Below are positions 11,481 to 22,260 of a DNA stretch of 64,000 bases, piece by piece (the stretch's first letter is position 1; each line of letters opens with the position of its first letter). Below the pieces are notes generated by a model. The model had not been told where the DNA came from. It made no database searches and was given only the letters and a program-made list of their open reading frames with translations. Source of the DNA: Neoceratodus forsteri (lineage: Eukaryota > Chordata > Ceratodontiformes > Ceratodontidae). The position numbers and the translations under genes are program-made. The DNA lies in the NCBI GenBank assembly GCA_016271365.2, contig CM028129.1, positions 461,418,501 to 461,482,500 of the forward strand, written 5' to 3'.

Positions 11481-12989
11481 GCAGAGCAATGTAACAGCAC
11501 AATCAGGGAGGTAGGGGCCCACCACCCATGCCACAGATGGGCACAGGAACACACAGCGAAACAGACATTGCCCCCCCCACCCCAAGCACTGCACAACCAG
11601 GGGAGGGATGGAATAACCACTGGTCCATGGAGTCAAGCAACCAACCCACAGCCTGGCCATGGTGCCCCATCACACCTACCAGCAAGCTGTGACTGGCACA
11701 CAAGGAGGGCATCACCCTGTGCCACACCATCCCCCCCAGTGCACAGCACACCCTGCACCGTGACCCCCAGACAACCCCCAATGAGCAGTGACCAGCACTG
11801 CAGGAATCCCCATGCATGCCACCACCCCCATAGTGGCAATGCAACCCTGTGCACCACAGAACCATGCAAGCCAGCCCCATCATGAGCACCCAACAGTAGG
11901 TTGCAGCACTCAGCAATGCAACAATGGCAGACAAAGTGCCACCATGCACAGTCCCCCGATGTACTGCTGAGAGACCATCCATGCGTTGGCACAAGAGTGA
12001 CCCCATATTGGATGGTCGTGTAAGTGACACCTCCCCCAGTGGTACAGTGCTCTGCACAATATTCCAGTAACACACCTCGGCCCACCACTGGCCACAACAG
12101 CCAGCACAGCCACCCACAGTGGTGCATGAAAGCATGCACCACACCAGATGCCACACAGGGTCTGGACAGACACCCACCCATACCCAAGGGCACAACAACA
12201 CAGGGACGCAGTGGTGGGGCAGCCAAGCCCCCATCGTGGGCCCATGTAAGCTGTGTATACACAACCTGCAGTCCACCATGGCACTGGAGTGCCAACCACC
12301 CTGCGCCGGCTCCATGGACCAATACCCCACCATGAGTCACCTGGAGCACAAGCCACAGACAGTGGGGCACATCCCCTGCAACACGCACAAGCCACAGCAT
12401 GGAGGTGGGACAATGACCGTGTTGCCCACAGTGCCACTTGAGCCAGGCATGCACCACACCAGTGACATGGGTAACCCAGCAAAGCAACGGGTACAGTGTC
12501 TGCCATGCAGGGAATGCCACCACTGACATGCCAGCAGATCATGCAGGTCACAGACAGGCATGGGTGTTGCTGCACAGGCCATGGACTGGCCGATGGGTGC
12601 ACCATGGACACAGAGCACGCGCTATGGGCCACTGCACACAGTCATCCAGTGCACGGGGAACAACACACCCAACACAGACACTGACTGATATCTACCCCCA
12701 CACCATAGACACCTCCACACGGACACACACACACATATACCCATGACTGCACCACCCCTGATGCCATGCACACCACTTCAGCTGAGCACCTATAGCCCAC
12801 TGTAAATCAAAGACCACCACGGTATTCATAGAAAAGTTAAATGTATTATAAAAATAAATAAATAAACTATTTACAGTAACAACAACTATATACATGTGGT
12901 TGGGGACACAAAAAAGGTGGAGATGGTCGGGGGAAGGAGTGGACAAATGGGATGGGATAGGAGGGGTGGGTCCAGGGGGGCATGGGAGG
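11481..12989. other. Harbinger copy 1 left noncoding region
   Basis: About 1.5 kb downstream of gene C up to the left subterminal repeats. It is rich in CCA, CAC and GCA and contains long accidental open frames on both strands, none with recognisable domains and none kept as a frame in copy 2 (36284-37700). A short CA tract lies at 12720-12737. The last part, 12820-12900, is AT-rich and is probably the 3' end and polyadenylation region of gene C, although no perfect AATAAA was seen on that strand. Confidence 0.55.
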
Positions 12990-14187
12990 TCAGGGACAAG
13001 GGACTAATGTTGGCCACTCTGGTCCAGGCTCTGGCTCCCCCTCACTCTGCCTCCTCAGGACCCCCGCCTCATCGATCCTCCGAAGGATGGTCACTGTTTC
13101 CTGGGCCAGGGCAAGTAGCTCCCTCAGGGTGTCTCTGATCTCCCTCAGATGTCTCACACCTAGGACAAGGGAGCACAGTAAATAGGTGTGAATGTACAGC
13201 CCCATACAGCCTGCCCACTGTGCATGGCATATGGCCATGGGACATACCACTGTGATGGTGTGTGATCAGCTGCAGTGATCACGTCCACAGGACATGCCCA
13301 CCCAGGCCCATACAGCCATACGGAATGCTGCACACACCCACTAGCTAAGTCACGCACAGCACCACTGTGGCCGTCCAGTGACATGGCTATGTGGTGCAAA
13401 GGCAGTGGCACAGCCATGCACCTGGTGCATGCATGCACCACCAGTGACGCACACCCAGGCATGCATTGCCACTGGACAGTGTTGACCGTAACCAGTGGCG
13501 TGCATGGCAGTGATGTCAATGAATGGTGGCCATGCCCCGCTGCCCACCTTGTCACACAGCATGCAATATTAATCATGGATGTCTGTTACTCACCCTCATC
13601 GGGATGGTCGGGTGGCTGTTGTGGACCCTTGGCCTGCCTGGCTGTGGCTTCCACCGCCCTCCACTCTGCCCTCAAGCAGCGTACCCCAGCCAGGCCTGTG
13701 GGGACAAAAAGGAGAGAAGAACATCAGTGCACTCCCGAAGCAAAGTCTCCCTGACCCAAGGAGTGTGCCCCCCCACCCAGCCAGACCCACCCACACCACA
13801 CCATGTGAACCCCGCCACGGCCTAACCCAAACAGTCCCTCCACTATGTGCTGGACACAAACAACAATGTGACTCATATGGATGATAACAGTGTGTTGACG
13901 GAACCCCTACCTGGTCGTGGTACCGTGCCCCTCCTGGCACGTGACCGTAGTCTGGCCAGTAACTCAGGCTCCCTCCTCTGCAGGTCACCATGTCAGTGCC
14001 TGCATTGCTCTGCCATTCTGCCCCGGCCGGTCACCACCTCAAGGGCTGTGGCCACCTCTTGCCACCCCTGTGACCTAGCCCTATCCAGCGGGGCCTCCCC
14101 AAACAGAGGCCCATGGTGTGGCTCCACTGTGGCCACCAGGTTTGCCAACTCAATTGCAGACCAGGGAGCAGCCCTTCTCCGCGCCAT
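12990..14187 (-). pseudogene. Harbinger gene C: SANT-like protein with helical tail, one stop from intact
   Basis: Three exons on the minus strand: 14187-13911, 13695-13594 and 13159-12990. Splice sites are standard: donor CAG/GTAGGGG at 13910, acceptor CCCACAG at 13696, donor AGG/GTGAGTA at 13593, acceptor GTCCTAG at 13160. Joined, they give about 182 residues. Exon 1 starts MARRRAAPWSAIELANLVAT and continues through GWQEVATALEVV to DLQRREPELLARLRSRARRG, the layout of a Myb/SANT-like trihelix domain. A TGA at 13995-13993 interrupts it where Trp is expected. Exons 2-3 encode an amphipathic tail (REIRDTLRELLALAQETVTI). Copy 2 keeps the same exon 2/3 borders. The role is unknown; DNA binding or transposase targeting is inferred from the domain. 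Confidence 0.72.
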
Positions 14188-14299
14188 TGTGAATGCTATA
14201 GTAGGCAATATGGCACTATGCAGAGCGGTACCCCATGTGAAGATGCTGCGTGGTACAGCGCTGCCATTCCCTATCGCACTGTTACCGAACAGCATGATA

Positions 14300-14956
14300 G
14301 AGGTTCACTTATGCCTGACACATGGCACCAAGGGGGCAAAGGTCAGGCACAGGGTCAAGGGTCCCTGGTGCAAGGCCACGCACAGTGCCATTGGATGACA
14401 ATGCATGTAGCGTGATTGGTTGCCTGTGTGCCAGCGTCATAGCGGACTATCAGGCAGCTGTGCCATTACGCCTATGAAGGCCCATTGCCACAGCGCCATG
14501 TAGTGACCTTCGATATAGCACCACTGGCACAATGGTGGCTGTGCCCTGCATTGCCTACCACACACAGCACATCATCAGTGTGGCAGACGCCTGCGTCAGC
14601 AACCTGGGCATGCGCAGTGAGGTGTACTATGCATGCCACAGAACTGTGCCATTGGCTCAGCACATTCAACACAATTGCGCAAAGCACAACAGTGCGATAT
14701 TAAGCCGTCATATGCTAATCATCCGATCAACCATTCAATGGTGCAGCACTGTGATTTGCATCTAATTAAAGTTGCTCCTCACCTAATTTGCATGGATTGC
14801 GCTATAAAGGTGTGACAAAGTGCTGCAGTGGCCATAGTCGGTTATTGCAGTTTATTGGTGAGTTGCATTCTGTGTGGGAGTGTGGACTGTGGATTCAGGG
14901 GCATGCATAGGACTGCACAGTCACAGATAACAACTGCCATCCTTACAGGCTACATA
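14300..14956. promoter_or_regulatory. Bidirectional promoter region between Harbinger genes C and B
   Basis: This divergent intergenic region has a TATAAA at 14803-14808 oriented toward gene B, preceded by the octamer-like ATTTGCAT (14786-14793). A likely 5'-UTR intron of gene B follows, with donor G/GTGAGTTGC at 14858 and acceptor CCTTACAG ending at 14948. Copy 2 keeps both splice sites and ATTTGCAT on its own minus strand near 34360-34530 but has lost the TATA box. The region also repeats the terminal motifs GCGCAA and GATATT near 14676-14701, so the terminus-binding protein might regulate transcription here. Confidence 0.6.
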
Positions 14957-16222
14957 ATGACTGAGCACATTCTGGGAGAGGAGGGCAACAGTGGTGGGAG
15001 GAGGAGGAGGCCGAATTTTACTAAGGCCAAAACCGAGGCCCTTTTCGAGGCCTACCTGGCTCAGGAGCCACTGCTCAGTGGACGGCGGGGCACCACTCAG
15101 ACCCATGCTGCTGCATGGAAGGAGGTGGCACATGCCATGAACCTGCATGGCAGCCACCAGCGCTTCATGCAGGAGTGTAAGAAGAAGATGGGTACAGACA
15201 GGAGGAGGGTAAAGGAGAAGGTGGCTGCCATCAGGGCGGCACGTGCTGCAACAGGTGGGGGACAACCGGAGGTGGTACAGCTCACCCCAGTGGAGGACAG
15301 GCTTGCTGAAAGCATGCACCGAAGTGCCATAGAGGGAGTTCCGGGTGGTGGCTTCCAGACGGGTGGTGGCCCATCTCTGCATGGTAAGTCATGGTCCGTC
15401 AGGGGGGGCCAGGTAGGTCACACACAGTAACGCGACTTTGCTTTCCCTTACAGATCCTGAGCATCTGCATGGGTCAGCGGTGGTGGGCCTGTCCACTGCG
15501 GACAGTTGGATGGAGTCGGAGGTGAGACCATCCACCTCCACAGGTATGTGTGGGTCTGTACGACAGTGGGGCCACCTGTCTGTCCACACTGATGTCATTG
15601 AGACAGATGTGGAGCAAGTCCTGCCTGTGTCCCAGCGTGCTGGTGTCTATGGATGCCAGCACGCTGTGGCTGTGGCAGGGCCAGAGTCCGGCACCAGTGA
15701 TGATGACATGACCTTCATGGGCAGTGACACGTGTGTGCCACAGGATGGACACACAGCAGGGCAATTCGCACTGTGTGTGGCTCTGGAGTGGGCAGAGGAG
15801 CATCGCAGCAGGGACACTGAACAGATCCTGGCATGGATGGACCGTTTGCAGGAGGATGTGACCGCTGCCATTGACAGGCATGCACAGGCGTTCATTGCTG
15901 TCATGGCCACAATGGGCACACAGTCAGGTGCCCATGCGTCGCAGACACCATGCAGTGCACTCTCCACCCCCATTCCCAGCATCGTGCAACTCCCACCCTG
16001 TCAACGCCGGGTTCAGCTGTGGGCATCCCGAGCACTCCTGGTGCAGGCATGTTCAGTGTGCTGCAGACCCCTGCGCAGGCACGGTCGCGTTCATGCAGTG
16101 GAGCCCCTGAGGGACCATCAGTGTCACCCCATGAAGCCAGTGGTCAGCCTGCCAGTGCTGGCGGGTCTCGGTGGGGCCGCCCACGCATCTGTGGCAGCCA
16201 TGGCACTGTGTCTCGAGACTGA
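14957..16222 (+). pseudogene. Harbinger gene B: Myb/SANT-like DNA-binding protein
   Basis: Start ATG at 14957, just after a 5'-UTR acceptor. Exon 1 (to 15383) encodes MTEHILGEEGNS and then a Myb/SANT-like domain: RRPNFTKAKTEALFEAYLA, then HAAAWKEVAHAMN, then FMQECKKKMGTDRRRVKEKV. It ends at donor G/GTAAGTC. Exon 2 is 15454-15543 (acceptor CCCTTACAG, donor CAG/GTATGTG). Exon 3 starts at 15607. All junctions keep frame. Exon 3 has the segment ILAWMDRLQEDVTAAIDRHA and a Ser/Pro-rich tail ending GSRWGRPRICGSHGTVSRD at 16222. It is broken by a frame change near 15955-15975 and lacks about 415 bp near 15770 relative to copy 2. In known Harbingers this protein brings the transposase to the nucleus and to DNA. 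Confidence 0.8.
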
Positions 16223-16788
16223 CCTGTCTCCCAGCATGGCTACTGTCTGGTGCTGCCCTCGGTACATTGTGTGTTTCGGTGGGCAGTGCACAGGTGGGTA
16301 CCCGGCCCTGCATGCAGACACACAGTCCACCTGCACACCCTCCCGGCTGCTGTCCGCAGTTACGTGTGCATGATGATGCCTGCATTGCACTGTACACCAA
16401 AGTGCAATGGTGCCCAGCATCTGACACATGCACATGGACAAGCAGTGGGCATGGTGGCTTGTGGACATGTGTGTTGCTAGGGTTGGTGTTCTGGGTCGGT
16501 GTGCCTCCTGCCCTCTGTGCACGTTTGGTGTGTTGTGTGTCTGCATGTGTGTGTGTCCGTCCACATGGCATGTTAATCCTCACCCATCCCTGGTTGTGTG
16601 TGTGCTTCTGTGCCCTGCCACTTACCTTGATGGCATGCACCCCTGGTGCATGTCCATGAGTGTTTGTGGGTTGTGCCTTAGCCATTGGTGATTGCACATG
16701 TCCCCATGACTTACCTGGGTTGGTTGAAGTGCTCCTCCGTGATGGTGTCCCAGTGCAGCTGTGCCAGCCGGATCAGTCAGGGGTTACA

Positions 16789-17957
16789 TCAGCCAAGGAG
16801 GGGCTGCCCATCACCATCGTCACTGGCATCCTCATCGTTCCCATCGCTGTCCCCCTCTTTGACCTGTACGGCTATCCCACATTCATTGGCCATGTTGTGC
16901 AGGATGCAACAGCCAGAAATATCCCACAGGCCTTTGAGGGGCTGTACTGTAGGGCACCGCCAGAGGTGTTCAGGCAACGGAAACGTGCCTTCAGCATCCT
17001 GAACACCCACTCAATGACATTGCATGAGGTGGTGTGTGCCTCATTGTAGCATTGCTGTGATGGGGTCATGGGCTGCCGGTAGGGTGTGAGCAGCCAGGGA
17101 CGGAGTGGGTATCCACTGTCACCTGTGTGTAGAGGGTGGAGGTTAGTTTGGTTATCAGCATCGGCCTGCCCCAAGCCATGTAGGCCACTACCCATGTCAC
17201 CTCTGGCCATGCCCCCCCAGGCCCTAGATTTGTCCATGTGGTTTGCATACTCACCCACTAGGTGTCCTGTGGGGATGTCCCCACTCTCAAATCTGTGGCA
17301 CAGTGCCGATTGGTGCCAGATGGATGGATTGTGTGCTCCCCCAGGGTGCATGGCACAGACATTGATGATGCGCCCCCTGGCATCACACACCACCTGGCAG
17401 TTGATGCTGGAATAGCCCTTGCAATTCATGTATGCGGCCCCCTCATGGCCAGGTGGTGTGCGTATGGCCACATGGGTGCAGTCTATTGCCCCTAGCACAC
17501 CAGGTATATGTGCTACCCTGTGGAACTCCTGTATGTTTGCTGTGTGCTCCGCTGCTGTGCTGGGGAAATGGATGTACTCCGCAGCATGTGGCAGCAGTGC
17601 GCTGAGGAATTGGGTGAGGTGGTGTGATGTGGCTGACTGGGTTATGCCTGTGGTGTCCCCAGTTGGTCTCTGGAAGGTACCCATGGCAAGCAAGCACATG
17701 CAGGCTGTTACCTTGGTCTCCACTGACAGGGCATGGCTCTGTCATGTGGGTGCCTGCATCACATCACTGCACAGCTCACAGAGCCACCTCAGTATTGCCC
17801 TGTTCAGGCGGTACTGGCCCACAATCTCAGTATCCGTGTACAGCTCAAAGCTGGTGTGGGCTCGGTACTGCCTGTTGGGGGCATACCGCCGATGGGCCCT
17901 TCCACGGCCACGTCCCCCTGCCACCCACCTTCTCACCCCCCTCATTACGGCCTCCAT
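16789..17957 (-). pseudogene. Harbinger gene A: DDE transposase, nearly intact
   Basis: Minus-strand DDE_Tnp_4-type nuclease. I start it at 17957 (MEAVMRGVRRW), a start also kept in copy 2. The helical pre-domain has EIVGQYRLNRAILRWLCELC. Catalytic motifs: GAIDCTHVAI near 17500 (first Asp), GDSGYPL near 17115 (second Asp) and EWVFRMLKARF near 16990 (Glu). A 132-bp intron (17254-17123; donor G/GTGAGTAT, acceptor CACACAG) sits between LV and GDSGYP. Its length is a multiple of three without stops, so the unspliced frame stays open. Lesions: a CGA-to-TGA stop at 17744-17742 (copy 2 has Arg) and a 1-bp deletion near 16915. The C-terminus is acidic. It converges on gene B. Without the intron it is close to the usual family length. 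Confidence 0.85.
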
Positions 17958-18229
17958 GTGGAAGGTGGCACTGGCCTTATCCCTAGCTTGCGTTCCCCCC
18001 GGCAGCTGTTACTTTATTCCCCCCACTGTCCTGGCTGCTACCTCCCCTGCACCGGGTACACCTGCCTGTGCTGGCCTCTGAGCTGTGTGGCTCCCCACAC
18101 CTTCCCTGTGCCTGTCTGTTGCTGTGGCCTTTCCCTGGCCTGCCCTGTTCCAGCCACTTGCCCTGTCTGTGCCTCCGCCTCTGACACATGTGGCTTCCTT
18201 GTAGCGTTCTTGCACCTCTTCCTTGCTCC

Positions 18230-18496
18230 TTTTTATTTTGGCTCATTTCTGCTATGGCACAACTTCCGCTTGCTCCACTGTTGCGCATTGCGTAAGTCTT
18301 TGAATATCACACTGTGGCATTTATGCATGGTTCCTCCCCCTTCAGTTGCGCATGCCTTCATTATCATTGCGCTGTTGCTCAGTATGATTTCAGGGGTGCA
18401 ACTGCCTACTGCTGAATATCGCAGAATGGCGCAAATTCAGACTTGTGCAGGTGCAACCCTATTGCGCATGGCTCAGCTCTTTTGAATATCGGGGCC
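18230..18496. repeat. Harbinger copy 1 right subterminal repeats and terminus
   Basis: The right end mirrors the left: GCTATGGCACAACTTCC near 18251, TTGCGCA motifs near 18283, 18347 and 18461, and GAATATC near 18302, 18415 and 18484. The terminus itself is GATATTCAAAA on the inward strand. The start of copy 2 (30406-30640) is closely similar to this segment read in reverse, which fixes the relative orientation of the two copies. Confidence 0.7.
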
Positions 18497-18586
18497 TACA
18501 TATTTTACAATGAAGATTTGGTTAAAAAAAACATAAAAACACAGGCCCTATGGCCTTAATACATTGTCCATTTCCAACAAGTAAAA

Positions 18587-18639
18587 ATTGTTTTAAGACA
18601 AAAAGACAAGAAATTGATTTAAGACAAAAAGACAAGAAA
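18587..18639. repeat. 26-bp tandem duplication
   Basis: Two adjacent copies of a 26-bp unit containing TTAAGACAAAAAGACAAGAA, with one small difference, lie in the presumed 3' untranslated region of the minus-strand LINE. It is probably replication slippage, but it could be a 3'-end tandem of the LINE. Confidence 0.8.
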
Positions 18640-18813
18640 GAGTGGCCTTATAAGCTATTGAATCCTTTTGAGAATCTGTATAACACTGTCCTTGAATTAG
18701 AATATTAATATCACATTTTTTTCTCTCGGATCTTATCAATTGAAATTAGACAGAGCACAAGATCTGTAAGGATATTTTCATTTTCTGATTTAAATATTGG
18801 ATCCAATAAGCAG

Positions 18814-21800
18814 CTATTGGGACATATTGCAGGAATTTAGATATTTACCCAATAATTTCCTTCTTGGTATATCATACCATGGGCAGTGTAGTACAACGTG
18901 TTTTAGGTTTTCTATTTCATGTAATACACATTTGTAATTTACAGAAATCATTTGGTCTTTATTGTAGAGAGCTGTTAATACATTGCTAGCAAAAGTTTCA
19001 AACCTAAATCTAGTTAATATTGTTCTGTGTACTTTATTTTTAAGAAAAGTAAGGTGCAGTTTACTATTATGTTCTAAAATATAGTTTACTAGCCATGGTG
19101 AGGTTTTCAAGGAATTTAGAACTTGTATATCTTTCTGACTAGAAAAATCATATATCTTTTTTGTTACAAAAGATGTATATTTAGGATTTATAACAATATT
19201 TTGATTAGCCACATTTTTTTTAAATATTTAAACCCATAAGTGTCCAACAGAAGTTCAATTTTGTTCAACCAAGCTTTTTTGTTATATTGTAATAATTTCT
19301 CTTTCTCTTTCATACATATTTTAATCAACAGATCTTTTATGTCTGTTTTAGTTTTGATCCAGTAATTAACTAGCTTTGCTTGTACCATATCTTCCAGACG
19401 GGGTTGTCCAATCTGCGACCTCACTAGCACATTTGGAGTACCTTTCTTTTAAGTATTTTTTATATGCATTATTTAGAGCAGATTCTAATGTCGCAAGACT
19501 GGCAACCCCTCAAACTTCAGCTGAGTAAAAAATTTGAGAGACTTCCTTAACATTCAACATTTTCATGAATGGGGCAACCAAGTGTCCACCATATACAGTA
19601 GGCAAACCTATTTAAGGCTGATAGTGTATTTTTGATTTTCCTAAGGATATATTGTGTATGTTTATTTCATTTTAAATTGCTAGAAAACCAAATCCCCAGA
19701 TTGTGGTATTCCTGTACATATTTTAATTTTTTTGTCATTAAGAAAAATACTTCTATAGCATATATTACTTCCAAAAACCACCACTTGTGTTTTCTGTAGA
19801 TTAGGTTTTAAGTTCTTTACATGGCATAGTTGTTCCATATTCTTAATTGCTTTTTGAAGTCCTAATCTACTGGTAGAAATTGCCACAAGGTCATCCAATG
19901 TTGACTAGAGTTGGAGCTATACACAGCCTTGGTGAACATCTAGTTAGTTTTAATTTTACTTGTTAAGTTCTCTTGTTTTGAATATGTTATTTGAACCCAG
20001 TGATCTGTGTATAGTCTTTAGATTATATTGATTAAATTTATGTTTGTATCCATATTTTGCATATTATCCCAAAGCAGTTGCCTGTTGAGTGAATCAAACG
20101 TGGAGGAGAAATCCATGTATGCAACAAATAAGGGTTGCTTTCTTATCACGCAATATTTTTCTAAAAGATGGTTTAGAAGGAAAATTTGGGTTACTGTACT
20201 TTTATTTCTGGTAAAACCCACCTGCAACTGGAACAATATTAGATAATGTTCTATCCACGTAGTCAATCTATCCAACAATACTTTTGTAAAAAGTTTAGCT
20301 ATATTGTCTAATAGACTAATCGGTCTATAATTACTGGGATCCAAAACAGAACCTTTCTTAGATATAGAAAGAATATAACTTCCATGCCATGTTGGTGTAA
20401 AATATGTATGCATAACAATTTTATCAAAAAAATCCATAAGCATGTTGGGCCACCATTCAGCATTTAATTGACTAAAATCTATAGAAAGTTTATCTGGTCC
20501 TGGTGACTTATTTCTGTTAAAGCTATCAATAGCCTTGCTGACCTCTTCTCTTGTAAACCACTTTAAGGTGCCATTAATCTTAGTTAAGTCTTCATGGTTT
20601 TGCATGTTTTCTTTCCATACGATTTTAGAAAAATAATCTACCCACATGTGTGGTGTAATATAAATATCTATACTGATTCTATACACATTTGTACCAGAGG
20701 CAACAAGAGACAAACATTTCTTATTGTCATTATTTATAACAGCATTATACATGGTTTCTCACAAACGTTGTTGATGCTCATACTTTTTTTAATTTTACAT
20801 GTGTTTTGTATTCTTGCCTAGCTTGTTTGAGAGCATTTATATTGGCTCTTGGGTCTTTTCTGTAATTCTAAGTTGCTTATTTATTTATTGTTCTCCTGTC
20901 TACAATGTTTGTAAAACCAGTTTTCATATTTATATACTATAGTCTGTTTTAATTTTTTTTAGAGCTCACTGTTTCTGTATGTTTGTGATATGCTTGTATG
21001 AGTATATTACTGTATATGTTTTATCAGATTCAAATTCAGTTTCCATCAAATCATCCACTTCTGCTACGAAAAGTGCACTAATATTGTTAGCTATACATTC
21101 TGAGACTTTATCCAGTCTAAGTATTTTATTTATGAGATCTATCTGTTCCTCCTCTTTTCATATTGTTGGGAGGTCTGATTTCCTAAAAAGAACAAGCAGC
21201 AAATGATCACTTTCCCTCCTTTGTACTAGTTTTAAATCCATATAATTTTCAAAATCTTATATTGAGCAAAGTGCATAATCAATAATTTGAGGAATCCCTT
21301 GAATTTAAATACGCTGTTTTCCCTTTGAAGTCAGATGGAAGACATCCATTCCGCATTGCTAAATGTAAAGTATCTAGTAAGTCTGTCATCTGAAGTATTT
21401 ATCAGTATATTTTTTATCCTTAGTTTGTCTTTGGGGAATACCTAAGTTTAACATTATTTCTTGCAAAGCCGGGGAACCATTGCTGTTGGCATATCTAATG
21501 TTAAAATCACACATAATTAATATTTCTATATTCTGTCTATTACTTATCATTTTTAATGTCATTTATTGTTTTTGAAATCAGTTCTTTATCATGTAGTGAT
21601 GTATTTTAAGGGGTTATATAGATATTGCCCAACAGCAGTAATTGGCTCCTGATTTTAATAAGAACTACATAGTTTGATTCAATAACCATTTACACAATTT
21701 GTATATAGTCAGTTACCTTAATAAAGGTTATTAGTCCACCCATATGATAGTCCCTTACTGTAGTACACTGTACTTGTATGTAACCATTTAGTTGTGTTTT

Positions 21801-22200
21801 TTTCTGTTGTTTCTGGACTATGCCATGTTTCTTGTAACATTATTATATTGTTTTGTGAGAGAAATTCTATAAATTCAGTGTCTATGTATTTTGAAATAAT
21901 TCAAACAATATTTGACAAAATAATAGATACATGTTCACAAATGTTTTGTATATTTCAGTAGTAGAGGTATTAGACAACAGACCTTACCTTGAGCTGAAAT
22001 CAGGACACTGCTCTTTCTGTTAATGTTCACTTCCCTGAGTCATTCACTACAATCAGTCAGAATTTCATATCTATTGACAACTTCAGCATTGTAGTGCACT
22101 TTGTTTTCACTGATTGTGCTATCCTTTTGCACAGCATGTATCAATGGAGCATGTACATTAACAATAAGTATCCCCAGATTATCTAATAAGACACTGTTTT
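18814..22200 (-). pseudogene. LINE ORF2: endonuclease, reverse transcriptase and Cys/His tail, broken
   Basis: Endonuclease motifs appear across several frames: LQETWHSPETTEKN near 21840, DFNIRYANS near 21490, IIDYALCS near 21290 and ESDHLLL near 21200. The reverse transcriptase runs 20752-20018 with FTREEVSKAIDSFNRNKSPGPDK, NYRPISLLDNIAKLFTKVLL, QVGFTRNKST and YMDFSSTFDSLNR. The catalytic block survives only as MDDLVAIS at 19898. C-terminal segment 19212-18814 contains CVLHEIENLKHVVLHCPWYD, a C..H..C arrangement like the zinc knuckle after many LINE reverse transcriptases. Several stops and frame changes make it non-functional. Confidence 0.75.
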
Positions 22201-22260
22201 CCAGCATTTTTCTACCAAAGATTTGTTATTAAGAACTAGATTTATCTTTTGGCCGTCTTC

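Larger units (their letters stand above)
11217..18496. mobile_element. Harbinger (PIF) DNA transposon, copy 1, three genes
   Basis: A 7280-bp element flanked by a 3-bp duplication TAC (11214-11216 and 18497-18499). Termini: left GGTCCAGATATTCAAA; right, read inward, GGCCCCGATATTCAAAA. It carries three genes: C (minus strand, 14187-12990, SANT-like), B (plus strand, 14957-16222, Myb/SANT-like) and A (minus strand, 17957-16789, DDE transposase). B and C are divergent across a shared 0.77-kb promoter region; A and B are convergent. A homologous copy in the opposite orientation lies at 30406-38000. The 3-bp duplication, GG-CC termini and DDE_Tnp_4-type transposase support the Harbinger superfamily. 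Copy 1 lacks about 415 bp of gene B that copy 2 retains. Confidence 0.9.

Noticed and set aside
11228..12746. Many long overlapping open frames on both strands (up to about 300 codons)
   Set aside because: They arise from CCA/CAC/GCA-rich composition with few stops. No domain is recognisable and the frames are not kept in Harbinger copy 2.
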